A DNA stretch of 64,000 nucleotides from Planifilum fulgidum (GCF_900113175.1 NZ_FOOK01000005.1:107374-171373), one strand, 5' to 3'. Numbered from the stretch's first letter, positions 20,897-30,937 are shown. Notes: generated from the letters alone by a model not told the origin. Numbers and translations: made by a program.

Positions 20897-21052
20897 ATGT
20901 CTGAGGAGAGGGTGTTCCACTGGATGGGGCTTTCCGCCGTCGTAGGGTATGCAAGGGCCCGGCTGTGTAAAATCTGGTTACAGATGATTCGATTCCCGGG
21001 GGAATCGAACAGAACCGTCTCGCGAGGTGGACGCCGAAAATGGACCCGTTGA
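20897..21052 (+). CDS. Doubtful 51-residue ORF in the place of nuoD
   Basis: An ATG at 20897 follows AGGAG (20883-20887) at 9 nt and opens a 51-codon frame that overlaps the nuoH start by 13 bp. The product is basic, without NuoD features (the NuoD N-terminus contains a PQHPSTHG motif, not seen here) or any family I know. It may be meaningless sequence left in the nuoC-nuoH gap. A 10-bp inverted repeat with 2-bp centre (20988-21009) lies inside it. Confidence 0.2.
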   Translation: MSEERVFHWMGLSAVVGYARARLCKIWLQMIRFPGESNRTVSRGGRRKWTR

Positions 21053-22014
21053 AGATCATCGGACCCGTGATCATGTTGTTGATTATCCTCGGGTTTGTCA
21101 CCTATGCCATTTTGTTTGAACGGAAAGTGCTCGGATGGATGCAGAACCGTCCGGGTCCCGTGCGCACGGGGCCGTGGGGACTTCTGCAGACGGTGGCTGA
21201 TGTGCTGAAATTGCTCATCAAGGAGGACGTGATTCCGGACAAGGCGGACAAGACGCTGTTCAAGATCGCCCCCGTCATCGCCTTTGTGCCGTCCTTTGCC
21301 GTCGTTGCCGTCCTCCCCTTCACCGACAGCCTGTTCTTTGCGGACATCGCCGTCGGCCTCCTGTATTATGTCGCCATCTCCAGCATCACCATCATCGGGA
21401 TTCTCGTCGGAAGCTGGGCTTCCAACAACAAATACGCCCTGATGGGGGGGATGCGCTCCGCCGCCCAGATGATCAGTTACGAGATCCCCCTGGTGATGGC
21501 GGTGGTCGGCGTGATCATGAGCGCCGGCTCCCTCAACCTGCGGAAAATCGTCGCGGCCCAGGAGGACGTCTGGTTCATCATCCCGCAGTTTCTCGGTTTC
21601 ATCGTTTTTTTGATCGCTGCCATCGCCGAACTGAACCGGACCCCCTTCGACCTTCCGGAAGCGGAGTCGGAGCTGGTGGCCGGTTATCACGTGGAGTACA
21701 GCGGATTCCGGTTCGCCTTCTTCATGCTGGCGGAATATGTGTATGTCTTCGCCATGTCCGCCCTGACAACCGTCCTGTTTCTCGGCGGCTGGCTTCCGCT
21801 GTTCGGGCTTGATTTCATTCCTCCCCTGGTCTGGTTCGTGCTGAAGATGTTGGCGATGGTGTTTTTCATTTTCTGGCTTCGGGCGACCTTTCCCCGGATC
21901 CGGTCGGATCAGCTGATGCAGCTGGGTTGGAAGGTGCTGTTGCCGCTGGCGCTGGTGAACATTTTCCTTTCCGCGCTGCTGAAGGAAGTGCCCGTCATCG
22001 GAAATTGGTTTTAA
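21040..22014 (+). CDS. nuoH: NADH-quinone oxidoreductase subunit H
   Basis: Membrane subunit forming part of the quinone chamber, 324 residues and eight helices. Conserved charged segments are ERKVLGWMQNRPGP, GSWASNNKYALMGGMRSAAQMISYE, and AELNRTPFDLPEAESELVAG(YHVEY). ATG at 21040 with a GCGAGGTGG ribosome binding site. It follows nuoC after 235 bp where nuoD would be expected. Confidence 0.95.
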   Translation: MDPLKIIGPVIMLLIILGFVTYAILFERKVLGWMQNRPGPVRTGPWGLLQTVADVLKLLIKEDVIPDKADKTLFKIAPVIAFVPSFAVVAVLPFTDSLFFADIAVGLLYYVAISSITIIGILVGSWASNNKYALMGGMRSAAQMISYEIPLVMAVVGVIMSAGSLNLRKIVAAQEDVWFIIPQFLGFIVFLIAAIAELNRTPFDLPEAESELVAGYHVEYSGFRFAFFMLAEYVYVFAMSALTTVLFLGGWLPLFGLDFIPPLVWFVLKMLAMVFFIFWLRATFPRIRSDQLMQLGWKVLLPLALVNIFLSALLKEVPVIGNWF

Positions 22015-22095
22015 CGGCAAGGAGCGGGAAAGCGGTCCACGGTCCCGCATCCCCGGCAGGATGGCGTCCACACGCCGAAAAACGGAGGGATCACC

Positions 22096-22515
22096 ATGCT
22101 CGGACTGGTTAAGGGTTTGGGCATCACGCTCAAAAATCTCACAAAAAAGCGAGTGACCTATCGCTATCCGGATGAACCCCTGGAAATGCCCGACCGATTC
22201 CGCGGGATACAGCACTTCGATCCGGAAAAGTGCATCGTTTGCTATCAGTGCGCCCGGATTTGCCCGACGGAATGCATCAGCTTGACCGGGAAGAAGAATC
22301 CGGATCCCGAAAAAAAGGGTAAAGTCATCGAAACCTACGACATCAACTTTGAGATCTGCATTCTCTGCGATTTGTGCACCGAAGTTTGTCCGACGGAAGC
22401 GGTGGTCATGACCCGAAACTATGAATTGGCCACCTACAGCCGGGACGAACTGTTCAAGGACATGGAATGGCTGAAGAACAACAACACGAATGTCCGGAAG
22501 GAGAACCACCCATGA
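22096..22515 (+). CDS. nuoI: NADH-quinone oxidoreductase subunit I
   Basis: Ferredoxin-like subunit with two 4Fe-4S clusters (N6a and N6b), 139 residues. The motifs are CIVCYQCARICPTEC and CILCDLCTEVCPTEA. The C-terminal tail has an NNNTN stretch. ATG at 22096 after AACGGAGGGATC. Overlaps nuoJ by 4 bp (ATGA). Confidence 0.95.
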   Translation: MLGLVKGLGITLKNLTKKRVTYRYPDEPLEMPDRFRGIQHFDPEKCIVCYQCARICPTECISLTGKKNPDPEKKGKVIETYDINFEICILCDLCTEVCPTEAVVMTRNYELATYSRDELFKDMEWLKNNNTNVRKENHP

Positions 22516-23018
22516 ATTTGAGCGGTGAGTTTTTCGCCTTTCTGATCTTTTCGCTGATGGCCATCGGCGGGGCGGTGTTCATGATCAGTTTCACCCGGGT
22601 GGTGCACATGGCTCTGGCGATGGCGTTCACCTTTCTGAGCCTGGCCGGGATGTACGTTCTGCTGAACGCGGAATTTGTGGCCGTCGTGCAGGTGCTGATC
22701 TATACCGGTGCGGTTACCATCCTGATGTTGTTCGGGATCATGCTGACGCGCCACCGGGATGAGGAGCGCGAAGACGGGCGCCGCTGGCACCGCTTGCTGA
22801 GCTTTGTCGGCGTGACGGCCTTCGGATTGATACTGCTTTTGACCATCTGGCGGCTGCCGTTTCCGGAAAGCGAAGCGGATCCCGCCTCCTACACCGTTCA
22901 ACGCCTGGGGGAGATCGTGTTCCGCCATTACGTCATCCCCTTTGAGCTGACGTCGGTTCTTCTCCTGGTGGCCCTGGTGGGAGCGGTCATCCTGGCGAAA
23001 AGGGAGGGTCAGTCCTGA
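22512..23018 (+). CDS. nuoJ: NADH-quinone oxidoreductase subunit J
   Basis: Five-helix membrane subunit, 168 residues. Landmarks are [36 protein letters not shown] and the C-terminal [24 protein letters not shown] 22512 overlaps the nuoI stop after AAGGAGAACC. Its stop overlaps the nuoK start by one base. Confidence 0.94.
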   Translation: MNLSGEFFAFLIFSLMAIGGAVFMISFTRVVHMALAMAFTFLSLAGMYVLLNAEFVAVVQVLIYTGAVTILMLFGIMLTRHRDEEREDGRRWHRLLSFVGVTAFGLILLLTIWRLPFPESEADPASYTVQRLGEIVFRHYVIPFELTSVLLLVALVGAVILAKREGQS

Positions 23019-23323
23019 TGCCTGCCACCTCGTATCTGGCACTGGCGGCCATTCTCTTTTGCATCGGCCTGTATGGAGTCCTCACCAAGCGAAATGCGGT
23101 GATCGTCCTCTTTTCCATCGAGCTGATGCTGAATGCGGCCAACCTGAATCTGGTGGCCTTCTCCAAGTTCGGCCTGCATGCGGATATTTCGGGTCAGATA
23201 TTCTCCCTCTTTTCCATCACGGTGGCCGCGGCGGAAGCGGCGGTGGGAATCGCCATCCTGATCGCCCTCTACCGCCGGCGCCAAACGGTGGATGTGGACC
23301 GGTTCGACACGATGAGGGGTTGA
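23018..23323 (+). CDS. nuoK: NADH-quinone oxidoreductase subunit K
   Basis: Three-helix subunit (MrpC homologue) in the proton pathway, 101 residues. The conserved membrane glutamates are in [15 protein letters not shown] and [16 protein letters not shown] shares its A with the nuoJ stop (TGATG). A 143-bp gap without a clear gene separates it from nuoL. Confidence 0.94.
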   Translation: MPATSYLALAAILFCIGLYGVLTKRNAVIVLFSIELMLNAANLNLVAFSKFGLHADISGQIFSLFSITVAAAEAAVGIAILIALYRRRQTVDVDRFDTMRG

Positions 23324-23466
23324 GGGCCCGTTCCCTCGGGGCAGCATTTGTGAAGGGCCGTGCAATCGGGATGCCTTTTTTCGATCACATGCCGATGCGG
23401 ACAGTATCGATGGGAAGCATTTTTCTGACCACACTGGCAACCTCACAGTTGAAGGACGGATGATCC

Positions 23467-25332
23467 ATGAATTCAATCGTCTGGATGATTCTCCTCTTTC
23501 CCTTGATTGCCTTTGTGTTGCTGATCGCCTTCGGACGCAGGTGGAAGGAATCGGTGTCGGTCTTCACCGGGTCGCTTGCCGCGTTTCTTTCCCTGGTTCT
23601 GTCCCTCTGGGTGCTGGCGGATCAATGGGGAGGAGGAGCGGAGCGGCTCGCGGTGTTTCCCTGGCTTGCGCTCGGGGACACGACGATCTCCATGGGGATG
23701 GAAATCACCCGGCTGAACGCGCTGATGCTGTTCATCGTCAGCCTGGTCAGCTTCCTGGTCCAGGTCTATTCCGCCGGGTACATGCGCGGTGATTCGAGGT
23801 TCGGCGTCTTTTACGCCTATCTGTCCCTGTTCACCTTCTCCATGTTGGGACTGGTGATCGCCCCCAACCTGCTCCAGCTCTATATTTTCTGGGAGCTGGT
23901 CGGGATGTGCTCCTTCCTGCTGATCGGATTCTGGTACTGGAAGCCGGAAGCGAAGGCGGCCGCCAAAAAGGCCTTCATCGTCACCCGGATCGGGGACATC
24001 GGTCTGTTTATCGCCATCGCCCTGATCTTCTGGCAGGTGGGCAGCTTCGACTTCCGGGAGATCTTCGCCGCCGTGGAGGCGGGGAAGGTGGCCCCGGCGA
24101 TGGTGACGCTGGTCGCCCTGCTCATCTTTGTCGGAGCCGTGGGTAAATCGGGGCAGTTTCCGCTGCACACCTGGCTTCCCGACGCGATGGAGGGGCCGAC
24201 TCCGGTCAGCGCCCTGATCCACGCGGCGACGATGGTGGCGGCCGGGGTATACCTGGTGGCCCGCTCTTTCCCCCTGTTTGCCGCATCGGAGGCGGCACTG
24301 GATGCGGTGGCTTATGTCGGGGCCTTTACCGCCCTCTTTGCCGCCACGATCGCCCTGGTGCAGAACGACATCAAACGGGTGCTGGCCTACTCCACGGTGA
24401 GCCAGCTGGGTTACATGATGCTGGCTCTCGGTTCGGCGGGATACGTGGCCGGGGTGTTCCACCTGTTTACCCACGCCTTTTTCAAGGCCCTGCTCTTCCT
24501 TGCCGCTGGGGCGGTGATCATTGCTCTGCATCACGAGCAGGACATCCGGCGCATGGGCGGTTTGTGGAAGCGGCACCCCGCCGTCGGCTGGCTCTTTCTG
24601 ATCGGCTGTCTGGCCATCGCCGGAGTTCCTCCCCTTTCCGGCTTCTTCTCCAAGGATGAGATTCTGCTCGCCGCCTACTCGGACGGCCGGTTCGGGGTCT
24701 TTCTGCTGGGAGTGCTGACCGCCTTTTTCACCGCCTTCTACATGTTCCGCCTCTTTTTCAAGGTGTTTTTCGGGACATACCGGGGAGAGGGCGAGGTCGG
24801 CTCCGTCCCCGGCGTGATGGTTTGGCCCATGGCGGTCCTCGCGGCCCTGTCGGTTCTGGCGGGCTTCGTTCAATTCCCTTCCCACGCCCTGGGAGATTGG
24901 CTGGCGGAAGGGGCGGGGCTGCCTGCCGACGGGGGAGGTTCGCCGGTTTGGGTTCCGGTGCTTGCGACGGTCGTTTCCCTGGCCGGGATCGGCTTGGCCT
25001 GGTTGATCTACGGCAAAGGGTCGCTGTCGGCCGAAGCCTTTTCCCGACCGGTCCCCTGGCTTTACAGGACGTTGTACCGAAAATATTACGTGGACGAAGC
25101 GTACGAGTGGGTCTTTGTCGGATCCCTCAGGGGCCTCGGCCGTTTCCTCGGCGGCTTTGACCGCTGGGTGGTGGACGGCCTGGCCGGGTTGACTGCCCGG
25201 ATTGCGCAGCTTCTCGGCCGGATCGGGGCCCGAATGCAGAACGGTCAGGTGCAAACCTACGCCCTGATCAGCCTGATCGGTTTGGTGCTTCTGTTGATCG
25301 GCCTGACGGCGGGGAGGTGGATCGGATCATGA
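23467..25332 (+). CDS. nuoL: NADH-quinone oxidoreductase subunit L
   Basis: Distal antiporter-like proton pump subunit, 621 residues and about 16 helices including the lateral helix. Key charged residues are in FWELVGMCSFLLIGFW, VGAVGKSGQFPLHTWLPDAMEGPTPVSALIHAATM and the QNDIKRVLAYSTVSQLGYM block. ATG follows GAAGGACGG. The end overlaps nuoM by 4 bp. Confidence 0.96.
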   Translation: MNSIVWMILLFPLIAFVLLIAFGRRWKESVSVFTGSLAAFLSLVLSLWVLADQWGGGAERLAVFPWLALGDTTISMGMEITRLNALMLFIVSLVSFLVQVYSAGYMRGDSRFGVFYAYLSLFTFSMLGLVIAPNLLQLYIFWELVGMCSFLLIGFWYWKPEAKAAAKKAFIVTRIGDIGLFIAIALIFWQVGSFDFREIFAAVEAGKVAPAMVTLVALLIFVGAVGKSGQFPLHTWLPDAMEGPTPVSALIHAATMVAAGVYLVARSFPLFAASEAALDAVAYVGAFTALFAATIALVQNDIKRVLAYSTVSQLGYMMLALGSAGYVAGVFHLFTHAFFKALLFLAAGAVIIALHHEQDIRRMGGLWKRHPAVGWLFLIGCLAIAGVPPLSGFFSKDEILLAAYSDGRFGVFLLGVLTAFFTAFYMFRLFFKVFFGTYRGEGEVGSVPGVMVWPMAVLAALSVLAGFVQFPSHALGDWLAEGAGLPADGGGSPVWVPVLATVVSLAGIGLAWLIYGKGSLSAEAFSRPVPWLYRTLYRKYYVDEAYEWVFVGSLRGLGRFLGGFDRWVVDGLAGLTARIAQLLGRIGARMQNGQVQTYALISLIGLVLLLIGLTAGRWIGS

Positions 25333-26837
25333 ATCTGTTGATGAACCAGTTGCCCACCCTTCTCACCTTCTCCCCCCTGCTGGGAGTGGTCGTGCTCTTG
25401 GCCGTGCCGGGGAAACAACTCCGGTGGGTTCGGGCGGCGGGCATGTTGGCCACGTTGCCCCCGCTGCTTTTGGCGCTCCTGATGTACGCCCGGTTTGATC
25501 CGGGGGCCAAGGGGGTGCAATTCGCCCAGTCGGTTCCCTGGTTTTCGATCCCGGCCGGGATGGAATCCCTGGAGTTCTTCTACAGCATGGGGGCCGACGG
25601 TTTGTCGATGCCCCTGGCGGTGATGACGGCGGTGATCGCCTCTCTGGCCGCCGTGGCTTCGATGTATATCCGGAAGAGGGTGAAAATGTATTTCATCCTT
25701 TTCCTCCTGCTGGAGATGGGAATGCTGGGCGTGTTCCTGGCGCAAAACCTTCTGCTTTTCTTCCTGTTTTTCGAAATCACCCTGGTGACCACCTTCATCC
25801 TGGTCGGCTTCTGGGGATACGTGCACCGGGAGCGGGCCGCCAACTGGTTCCTTTTGTATAACGGACTGGGGTCGGCGGTGATGCTCCTGGCCTTCATCGG
25901 CCTGCTGATCCTGTTTCGGACCCCCGAATTTTCCAAGATGCAGGAACTGTCGGCGATGCTGCCCGTGCAGGATGGCGCTGTCGGCCGGATCCAGTGGATG
26001 ATTTTCGCGGGAATCGTCATCGCCTTCGGCATCAAATTGCCCCTCTTTCCCTTCCATTCCTGGATGGTTCGGGTTCACACCGAAGCGGCTCCGTCGGTGG
26101 TCATGATTCACGCCGGCGTCCTCCTCAAGATGGGGGCGTACGGCCTGATCCGATTCGGAGCGGGACTGTTTCCCGCCCAGGTGAGGGAAGCGGCGGTGCT
26201 TCTGGCGGTTCTCGGCCTGGTCAACATCCTGTACGGAGCGGTTCTCGCCTTCGTCCAGCGGGATTTGAAGCGGGTGCTGGCCTACTCCAGCATCAGCCAC
26301 ATGGGGATCGTGCTCCTGGGCATCGCCTCCCTTAACATTGCGGGGCTGACGGGCGCCCTGTTCCAGACGGTTTCCCACGGGTTTATCGCCGCCCTGTTGT
26401 TCTTCCTCATTTTCAGCCTGACGGAGAGAACCGGAACCACCCGGATCGACGAACTGGGCGGCATGGCCAAGGCGATGCCGGTGCTTTCCGGCCTCCTTCT
26501 CGCCGCGGGGTTGGCCCTGCTCGGGCTGCCGGGCATGTCCGGCTTCATCAGCGAATTCCTGGCGTTCCTCGGGCTGTTTAAGAGCGAGCCCGCCCTGGCG
26601 GCGGTGGGGGCGCTGGGCCTGATTCTCGCCGCGGCCTACACGCTGCGGGCCGTCCTGCGGACCACCTTCGGCCCCCTGAGCGGGCACTGGGAAAAGCTGA
26701 CGGATGTCCGTCCGGCCGAGTCCGCCCCGATGCTGGTGCTGCTGGGCTTGATCATCCTCATCGGCGTCTATCCCGCCGTGTTGGGAGAACCGATGCAGAC
26801 GACACTGCATGCGATCGTTGCAAGGATGGGAGGGTAG
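25329..26837 (+). CDS. nuoM: NADH-quinone oxidoreductase subunit M
   Basis: Antiporter-like proton pump subunit, 502 residues. Characteristic segments are FFEITLVTTFILVGFWG with the coupling glutamate, FGIKLPLFPFHSWM and the QRDLKRVLAYSSISHMG lysine helix. ATG 25329 overlaps the nuoL stop (ATGA) and is preferred over the GTG at 25317. Confidence 0.96.
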   Translation: MNLLMNQLPTLLTFSPLLGVVVLLAVPGKQLRWVRAAGMLATLPPLLLALLMYARFDPGAKGVQFAQSVPWFSIPAGMESLEFFYSMGADGLSMPLAVMTAVIASLAAVASMYIRKRVKMYFILFLLLEMGMLGVFLAQNLLLFFLFFEITLVTTFILVGFWGYVHRERAANWFLLYNGLGSAVMLLAFIGLLILFRTPEFSKMQELSAMLPVQDGAVGRIQWMIFAGIVIAFGIKLPLFPFHSWMVRVHTEAAPSVVMIHAGVLLKMGAYGLIRFGAGLFPAQVREAAVLLAVLGLVNILYGAVLAFVQRDLKRVLAYSSISHMGIVLLGIASLNIAGLTGALFQTVSHGFIAALLFFLIFSLTERTGTTRIDELGGMAKAMPVLSGLLLAAGLALLGLPGMSGFISEFLAFLGLFKSEPALAAVGALGLILAAAYTLRAVLRTTFGPLSGHWEKLTDVRPAESAPMLVLLGLIILIGVYPAVLGEPMQTTLHAIVARMGG

Positions 26838-26843
26838 GGGGAG

Positions 26844-28346
26844 ATGGAAAAATCGATCATCCATTACGACTGGACCGTTATGGCCCCCGAACTGATCCTC
26901 GTCGCCGCCGCCGCGCTGATGACGCTGATCGACCTGGTCATGAGGGACCGCTGGGATCGGCGCTGGCTGGGAGCATTGGGACTGGCGGCGGTGCTGGCCG
27001 CCGGTGCCTTCGTCGTGGCGGGCTTCGGCGGCAAACCCTACGAAATCCTGGGAAACACCTACCGGGTGGACGATTTCGCCTTGACGTTCAAGGCACTCAT
27101 CCTGGGGGGGACCGCGCTGGTCCTGCTCCTCTCCTTCTCCCACCTCGACCGGGAGGAGGTCCGGGATCAGGGGGAATATTACTATCTGCTCCTTTCCGCG
27201 GCCCTCGGCGGGATGATCATGGCCTCCTCCGCCGACCTGATCACGCTGTTTGTCGGGTTGGAGCTCTTGAGCATTTCTTCGTACATCCTGGTGGGTGTGC
27301 GCAAAAAACGGACCGATTCGGGAGAGGCGGCCTGGAAATACGTGATCCTGGGAGGCGTTTCCTCCGCCTTCATCCTGTACGGGATGTCCTTTCTATACGG
27401 CTTGGCGGGAAGCACGAACCTGTTCGTCGTCCAACAGCGGCTGGGTGAGGCTTATGCCCAGGGTTACGAATCCTTCATCTATCTCTCGCTCCTTTTGATG
27501 ATCGTCGGATTCGGCTTCAAGGTCGCCTCGGCCCCCTTCCACACGTGGGCGCCGGATGTGTACCAGGGGGCGCCGACGCCGGTGACCGGCTTTTTGGCGA
27601 TCGTCTCCAAAACGGCGGCCTTCGCCTTTGTTTTCCGCATCCTGATCGTCGCCTATCTGCAGCCCTTCCAGATGGGAATGTGGCTTAAGATCGCCGGTCC
27701 CCTCCTGTTGATCCTGGCCGGGGCCTCGATGATTGTCGGCAACGCGGTGGCTCTCCGGCAGACCAACGCCAAGCGGCTGCTGGCCTATTCGAGCATCGCC
27801 CATGCGGGGTATTTGCTCGTGCCGCTGGCCGCGTGGGGATTTTCCTTCCTGGAAAGCACCCTGTACTACCTTTTGGCGTACCTGCTCATGACGATTGGCG
27901 CCTTCGCCGTGTTGATGATCGTCGAGAAGAATGAAAAGAGCGGGGAGATTGCCGCCTTTGCCGGGCTTTACCAACGGTCCCCCCTGCTTGCGGTGGCGAT
28001 GACCGTCATCCTTGTCTCCCTGGCGGGGATTCCGGTGACGGCGGGATTCTTCGGCAAATTCTACATCCTGATCAACGCCCTCGCCAGCGAGAAACTGTGG
28101 ATCGCGCTGATCATGATTGCCACCACCGTCGTCTCCTATTTCTACTACTTCGAGTTTATCCGGCAAATGTATTTCCGTCCTTCGCCCCGCGGGGAGAAAT
28201 TGGCGATCCCCGGTTTGACGGCGGCGGTTATCCTGGTGGCCGTCGTGGGCACGATCGGTCTGGGGATTTTCCCGCAAAGCGTCCTTCAGTTCCTGGGCGG
28301 AATCCAGTGGGACGGCGCCTTTGTCCAGACGGGACCGCCCCAGTGA
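26844..28346 (+). CDS. nuoN: NADH-quinone oxidoreductase subunit N
   Basis: Third antiporter-like pump subunit, 500 residues. Motifs are FVGLELLSISSYILVG, GFGFKVASAPFHTWAPDVYQGAPTPVTG and QTNAKRLLAYSSIAHAGYL. Starts 6 bp after nuoM with GTAGGGGGAG. Last gene of the operon, followed by a terminator. The cluster lacks nuoEFG (normal for Bacilli) and also nuoD (not normal). Confidence 0.96.
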   Translation: MEKSIIHYDWTVMAPELILVAAAALMTLIDLVMRDRWDRRWLGALGLAAVLAAGAFVVAGFGGKPYEILGNTYRVDDFALTFKALILGGTALVLLLSFSHLDREEVRDQGEYYYLLLSAALGGMIMASSADLITLFVGLELLSISSYILVGVRKKRTDSGEAAWKYVILGGVSSAFILYGMSFLYGLAGSTNLFVVQQRLGEAYAQGYESFIYLSLLLMIVGFGFKVASAPFHTWAPDVYQGAPTPVTGFLAIVSKTAAFAFVFRILIVAYLQPFQMGMWLKIAGPLLLILAGASMIVGNAVALRQTNAKRLLAYSSIAHAGYLLVPLAAWGFSFLESTLYYLLAYLLMTIGAFAVLMIVEKNEKSGEIAAFAGLYQRSPLLAVAMTVILVSLAGIPVTAGFFGKFYILINALASEKLWIALIMIATTVVSYFYYFEFIRQMYFRPSPRGEKLAIPGLTAAVILVAVVGTIGLGIFPQSVLQFLGGIQWDGAFVQTGPPQ

Positions 28347-28348
28347 AG

Positions 28349-28378
28349 AAAAACCCTGCCCCTTGGCGGGGTTTTTCT
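28349..28378 (+). terminator. Intrinsic terminator of the nuo operon
   Basis: Stem AAACCCTGCC / GGCGGGGTTT with loop CCTT and a T5 tail, starting 3 bp after the nuoN stop. Confidence 0.85.
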
Positions 28379-28403
28379 TACGGCCCGGTGAGGACAAAAT
28401 GTT

Positions 28404-28432
28404 TTGCGTTTTTCACCGCGATCGGGTACGAT
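28404..28432 (+). promoter_or_regulatory. Sigma-A promoter of ywzB
   Basis: TTGCGT (28404-28409), 17-bp spacer, TACGAT (28427-28432), 34 bp before the ywzB start. Confidence 0.55.
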
Positions 28433-28465
28433 GGAGTGGAACGCGTCGCCAAAGGGGTGCATATC

Positions 28466-28705
28466 ATGGATGGTGCGGTGAGCCTGGGGCTTGTGGGATT
28501 GATCAACATCGTGATGACCCTTGCAGGCATCGGGTTCAGCTGGTGGATCCTGATGAATGTGAGGCTCGACGTGTTCATGAAGCAGCCGAAGGGGCCCCAA
28601 GCGAAGGCGTTGATGATCGTGCTGTCCATCGTGCTGGGACACGGTTTGGCCACCTTTGTGTCCGACTATCTGGGCTGGTCCCGCCTCATCAGCCAGCTGT
28701 TCTGA
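28466..28705 (+). CDS. ywzB: DUF1146 membrane protein YwzB
   Basis: A 79-residue protein of unknown function with two membrane helices: an N-terminal one (GLVGLINIVMTLAGIGFSWWIL) and a C-terminal one (MIVLSIVLGHGLATFVSDYL), separated by the family motif RLDVFMKQPKGPQAK. ywzB follows the atp operon in B. subtilis, here displaced by the nuo insertion. ATG 28466 after AAAGGGGTG. Confidence 0.85.
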   Translation: MDGAVSLGLVGLINIVMTLAGIGFSWWILMNVRLDVFMKQPKGPQAKALMIVLSIVLGHGLATFVSDYLGWSRLISQLF

Positions 28706-28798
28706 TCCGCTTCGGAGATCGATCCTGTGTTCGCGTATACCGTCCTTTCCCGTTGCCGAAAATGGATGATGAAAACACGGGGAAGGGATGAACCGTCG

Positions 28799-29527
28799 AT
28801 GGATTGGAAGCGGCTTGTCAGCGGAACTCTTTTTTTCTTCATTCTTTTTTTGTCCGTCGGATCGAGTTCCCCGCCGGATGACATGGAGCAGCTGATCGAT
28901 GCCTTCCGCCGGGCGGGAGGACGGTCGGAAACCGCCGTGCTGCACCACGGAAACCGGACCCGGAACCCTTTGCCGCGGGAGGAAGTTGGCGATCTGGCCC
29001 GTCGGCTGAGCCGGGAACTGGGCCTTAAGCCGGCCCGTCGGACCGAGAGCCGGCACGGTCATCGCTGGACCGCAACGGGCAAATGGGGGCGAAACCTCAC
29101 GGTTCGATTGAACGTTATCAACGATAGGGCCGATTTGCGGAAAAATCGTCCTTATATATCCGTTTCGTTGACCGGCCGCGGGCATCCGGACAGAAAATGG
29201 TCCCATCTCCGAAACCGGCTCGAGAAAGTTCTCGCCGCAAACGGCATCAGTCCGCAAATTCAATTTTCCATCCAAGGGAGCGGGCCAATGGCGGGGTCCA
29301 ATCCGGAGGAGGCGGTTCGCCGGGTGCTCAAGCGGTTGAATGCGCGGGAAATCGAAGGGATGCGGACGGACCGAACCACCAGCATTTCGGCTTTCTCACC
29401 GGCCTTGCGAGGCGGGTTGGAGACAAAAGGTGGTACGATGAACGTACAGGTCGCCGCCCGGATGGACCGCAGTGGCAAGCGAATGATCCTGACCCTGGGC
29501 ACACCCATTATCACCATTGAATATTAG
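28799..29527 (+). CDS. ywmB: YwmB-like secreted protein (DUF1779)
   Basis: A 242-residue protein of unknown function in the ywmB position between ywzB and murA. It has an N-terminal signal or anchor ([18 protein letters not shown]), then two alpha/beta repeats of the YwmB fold (VRLNVIND... and [10 protein letters not shown]...). Start ATG 28799 follows GAAGGGATG; ATGs further upstream are possible. Assignment rests on synteny, the signal segment and overall pattern. Confidence 0.75.
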   Translation: MDWKRLVSGTLFFFILFLSVGSSSPPDDMEQLIDAFRRAGGRSETAVLHHGNRTRNPLPREEVGDLARRLSRELGLKPARRTESRHGHRWTATGKWGRNLTVRLNVINDRADLRKNRPYISVSLTGRGHPDRKWSHLRNRLEKVLAANGISPQIQFSIQGSGPMAGSNPEEAVRRVLKRLNAREIEGMRTDRTTSISAFSPALRGGLETKGGTMNVQVAARMDRSGKRMILTLGTPIITIEY

Positions 29528-29547
29528 ACAACGCGGAGGGAAGGCAT

Positions 29548-30843
29548 TTGGAAAAAATCGTTGTTCGCGGTGGCAAGCGATTGAAAGGCAGGGTGAAGGT
29601 GCACGGCGCGAAAAACGCCGTCCTGCCGATCATCGCTGCATCCATCCTGGCCTCGCGCGGGGAGCATCTGATTGAAGAGATCCCGCTGCTGGAAGACGTA
29701 AAGACGATCACCGAGTTGCTGAGAAGCCTGGGGGTGTCCGCGGAGCTGAGAGAGGACAGTGTCCGAATCTGCGCGGAAAAGGTGGCCCACACCGAAGCCC
29801 CCTACGAACTGGTCCGGAAAATGCGCGCCTCCTTCCTCGTGATGGGGCCGCTTTTGGCCCGAAAGAAACACGCCCGCATTCCCCTGCCCGGGGGATGCGC
29901 CATCGGGAGCCGGCCCATCGATCAGCACCTCAAGGGGTTGGAGGCGATGGGCGCCGTCTTTGAGGTGGACAAAGGGATCATTGAAGGACGGGTTCCCGAC
30001 CGGTTAAGGGGCGCCCGCATCTATCTGGATGTGGCCAGCGTCGGAGCGACGGAAAACATCATGATGGCCGCCACCCTGGCGAAGGGAAGAACGGTGATTG
30101 AAAACGCGGCCCGCGAACCCGAGATCGTCGATTTGGCCAATTTCCTCAACGCGATGGGAGCCAAGGTGCGCGGGGCCGGGACCGGAACCATCCGGATCGA
30201 GGGCGTCGACTTTCTCCGGGGCACCACATACACGGTGATTCCCGACCGGATCGAAGCGGGAACCTACATGGTGGCCGCTGCGATCACCCGCGGCGAGGTC
30301 TTTGTCGAGGGAGCCATCAGCGATCATCTGGGGCCGGTGATCGCCAAGATGCGCGAGATGGGCATCCACGTGCTGGAAGGGGAAAACGGCGTTCACGTGC
30401 GGGCGGAAGGCGATCTCCGCCCGGTGGATGTCAAAACCCTTCCGTACCCCGGTTTTCCCACGGACATGCAGGCCCAATTCATGGCTTTGCTCACCACCGT
30501 CAAGGGAACCAGCGTCGTCACCGAAACCGTTTTTGAAAACCGGTTCATGCATGTGGAAGAATTGAAGCGGATGGGGGCCCAGATCAAAATCGACGCCCGG
30601 ACCGCCATCATCGATGGAGGCCATCCCTTGTCCGGAGCCCAGGTGAAAGCGACCGACCTGCGTTCGGGGGCCGCCCTCGTCCTGGCGGGGCTGGCCGCCG
30701 AAGGGGAGACGGAAGTCACCGAGCTGCATCACATTGATCGGGGTTATGTCCAGTTGGTGGAAAAATTGAAGGCCTTGGGGGCCGATATCGAGCGCCTGCC
30801 GGTGGATACCGAAAAATCCATGACGGAGCCCTCATACGCGTAA
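29548..30843 (+). CDS. murA: UDP-N-acetylglucosamine 1-carboxyvinyltransferase
   Basis: First committed step of peptidoglycan precursor synthesis: transfers enolpyruvate from PEP to UDP-GlcNAc. 431 residues. The catalytic cysteine is Cys117 in [15 protein letters not shown], so the enzyme should be sensitive to fosfomycin alkylation. Other marks are [13 protein letters not shown] at the N-terminus, the [13 protein letters not shown] segment and [19 protein letters not shown] start after CGGAGGGAAGG. This is the murAA copy by synteny. Confidence 0.96.
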   Translation: MEKIVVRGGKRLKGRVKVHGAKNAVLPIIAASILASRGEHLIEEIPLLEDVKTITELLRSLGVSAELREDSVRICAEKVAHTEAPYELVRKMRASFLVMGPLLARKKHARIPLPGGCAIGSRPIDQHLKGLEAMGAVFEVDKGIIEGRVPDRLRGARIYLDVASVGATENIMMAATLAKGRTVIENAAREPEIVDLANFLNAMGAKVRGAGTGTIRIEGVDFLRGTTYTVIPDRIEAGTYMVAAAITRGEVFVEGAISDHLGPVIAKMREMGIHVLEGENGVHVRAEGDLRPVDVKTLPYPGFPTDMQAQFMALLTTVKGTSVVTETVFENRFMHVEELKRMGAQIKIDARTAIIDGGHPLSGAQVKATDLRSGAALVLAGLAAEGETEVTELHHIDRGYVQLVEKLKALGADIERLPVDTEKSMTEPSYA

Positions 30844-30852
30844 TCTTTTTGG

Positions 30853-30895
30853 CGGAGCCGCAACTCGTTCGGGTTGCGGCCTCCGTTTTTTTTTG
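30853..30895 (+). terminator. Intrinsic terminator of murA
   Basis: A long stem (GGAGCCGCAAC with GTTGCGGCCTCC, small bulge) followed by nine T residues. Confidence 0.85.
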
Positions 30896-30937
30896 CGGAT
30901 CTTCCCGGCCTTGCCGTTCTAAAGGAGCATGTCCTCT

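Noticed and set aside
20980..21012. tRNA-like TpsiC arm (TTCGATTCCC) in the nuoC-nuoH gap
   Set aside because: The rest of a tRNA cloverleaf cannot be folded; the sequence is explained by a simple 10-bp inverted repeat.
23350..23463. 37-codon frame between nuoK and nuoL
   Set aside because: No ribosome binding site and no conserved features.
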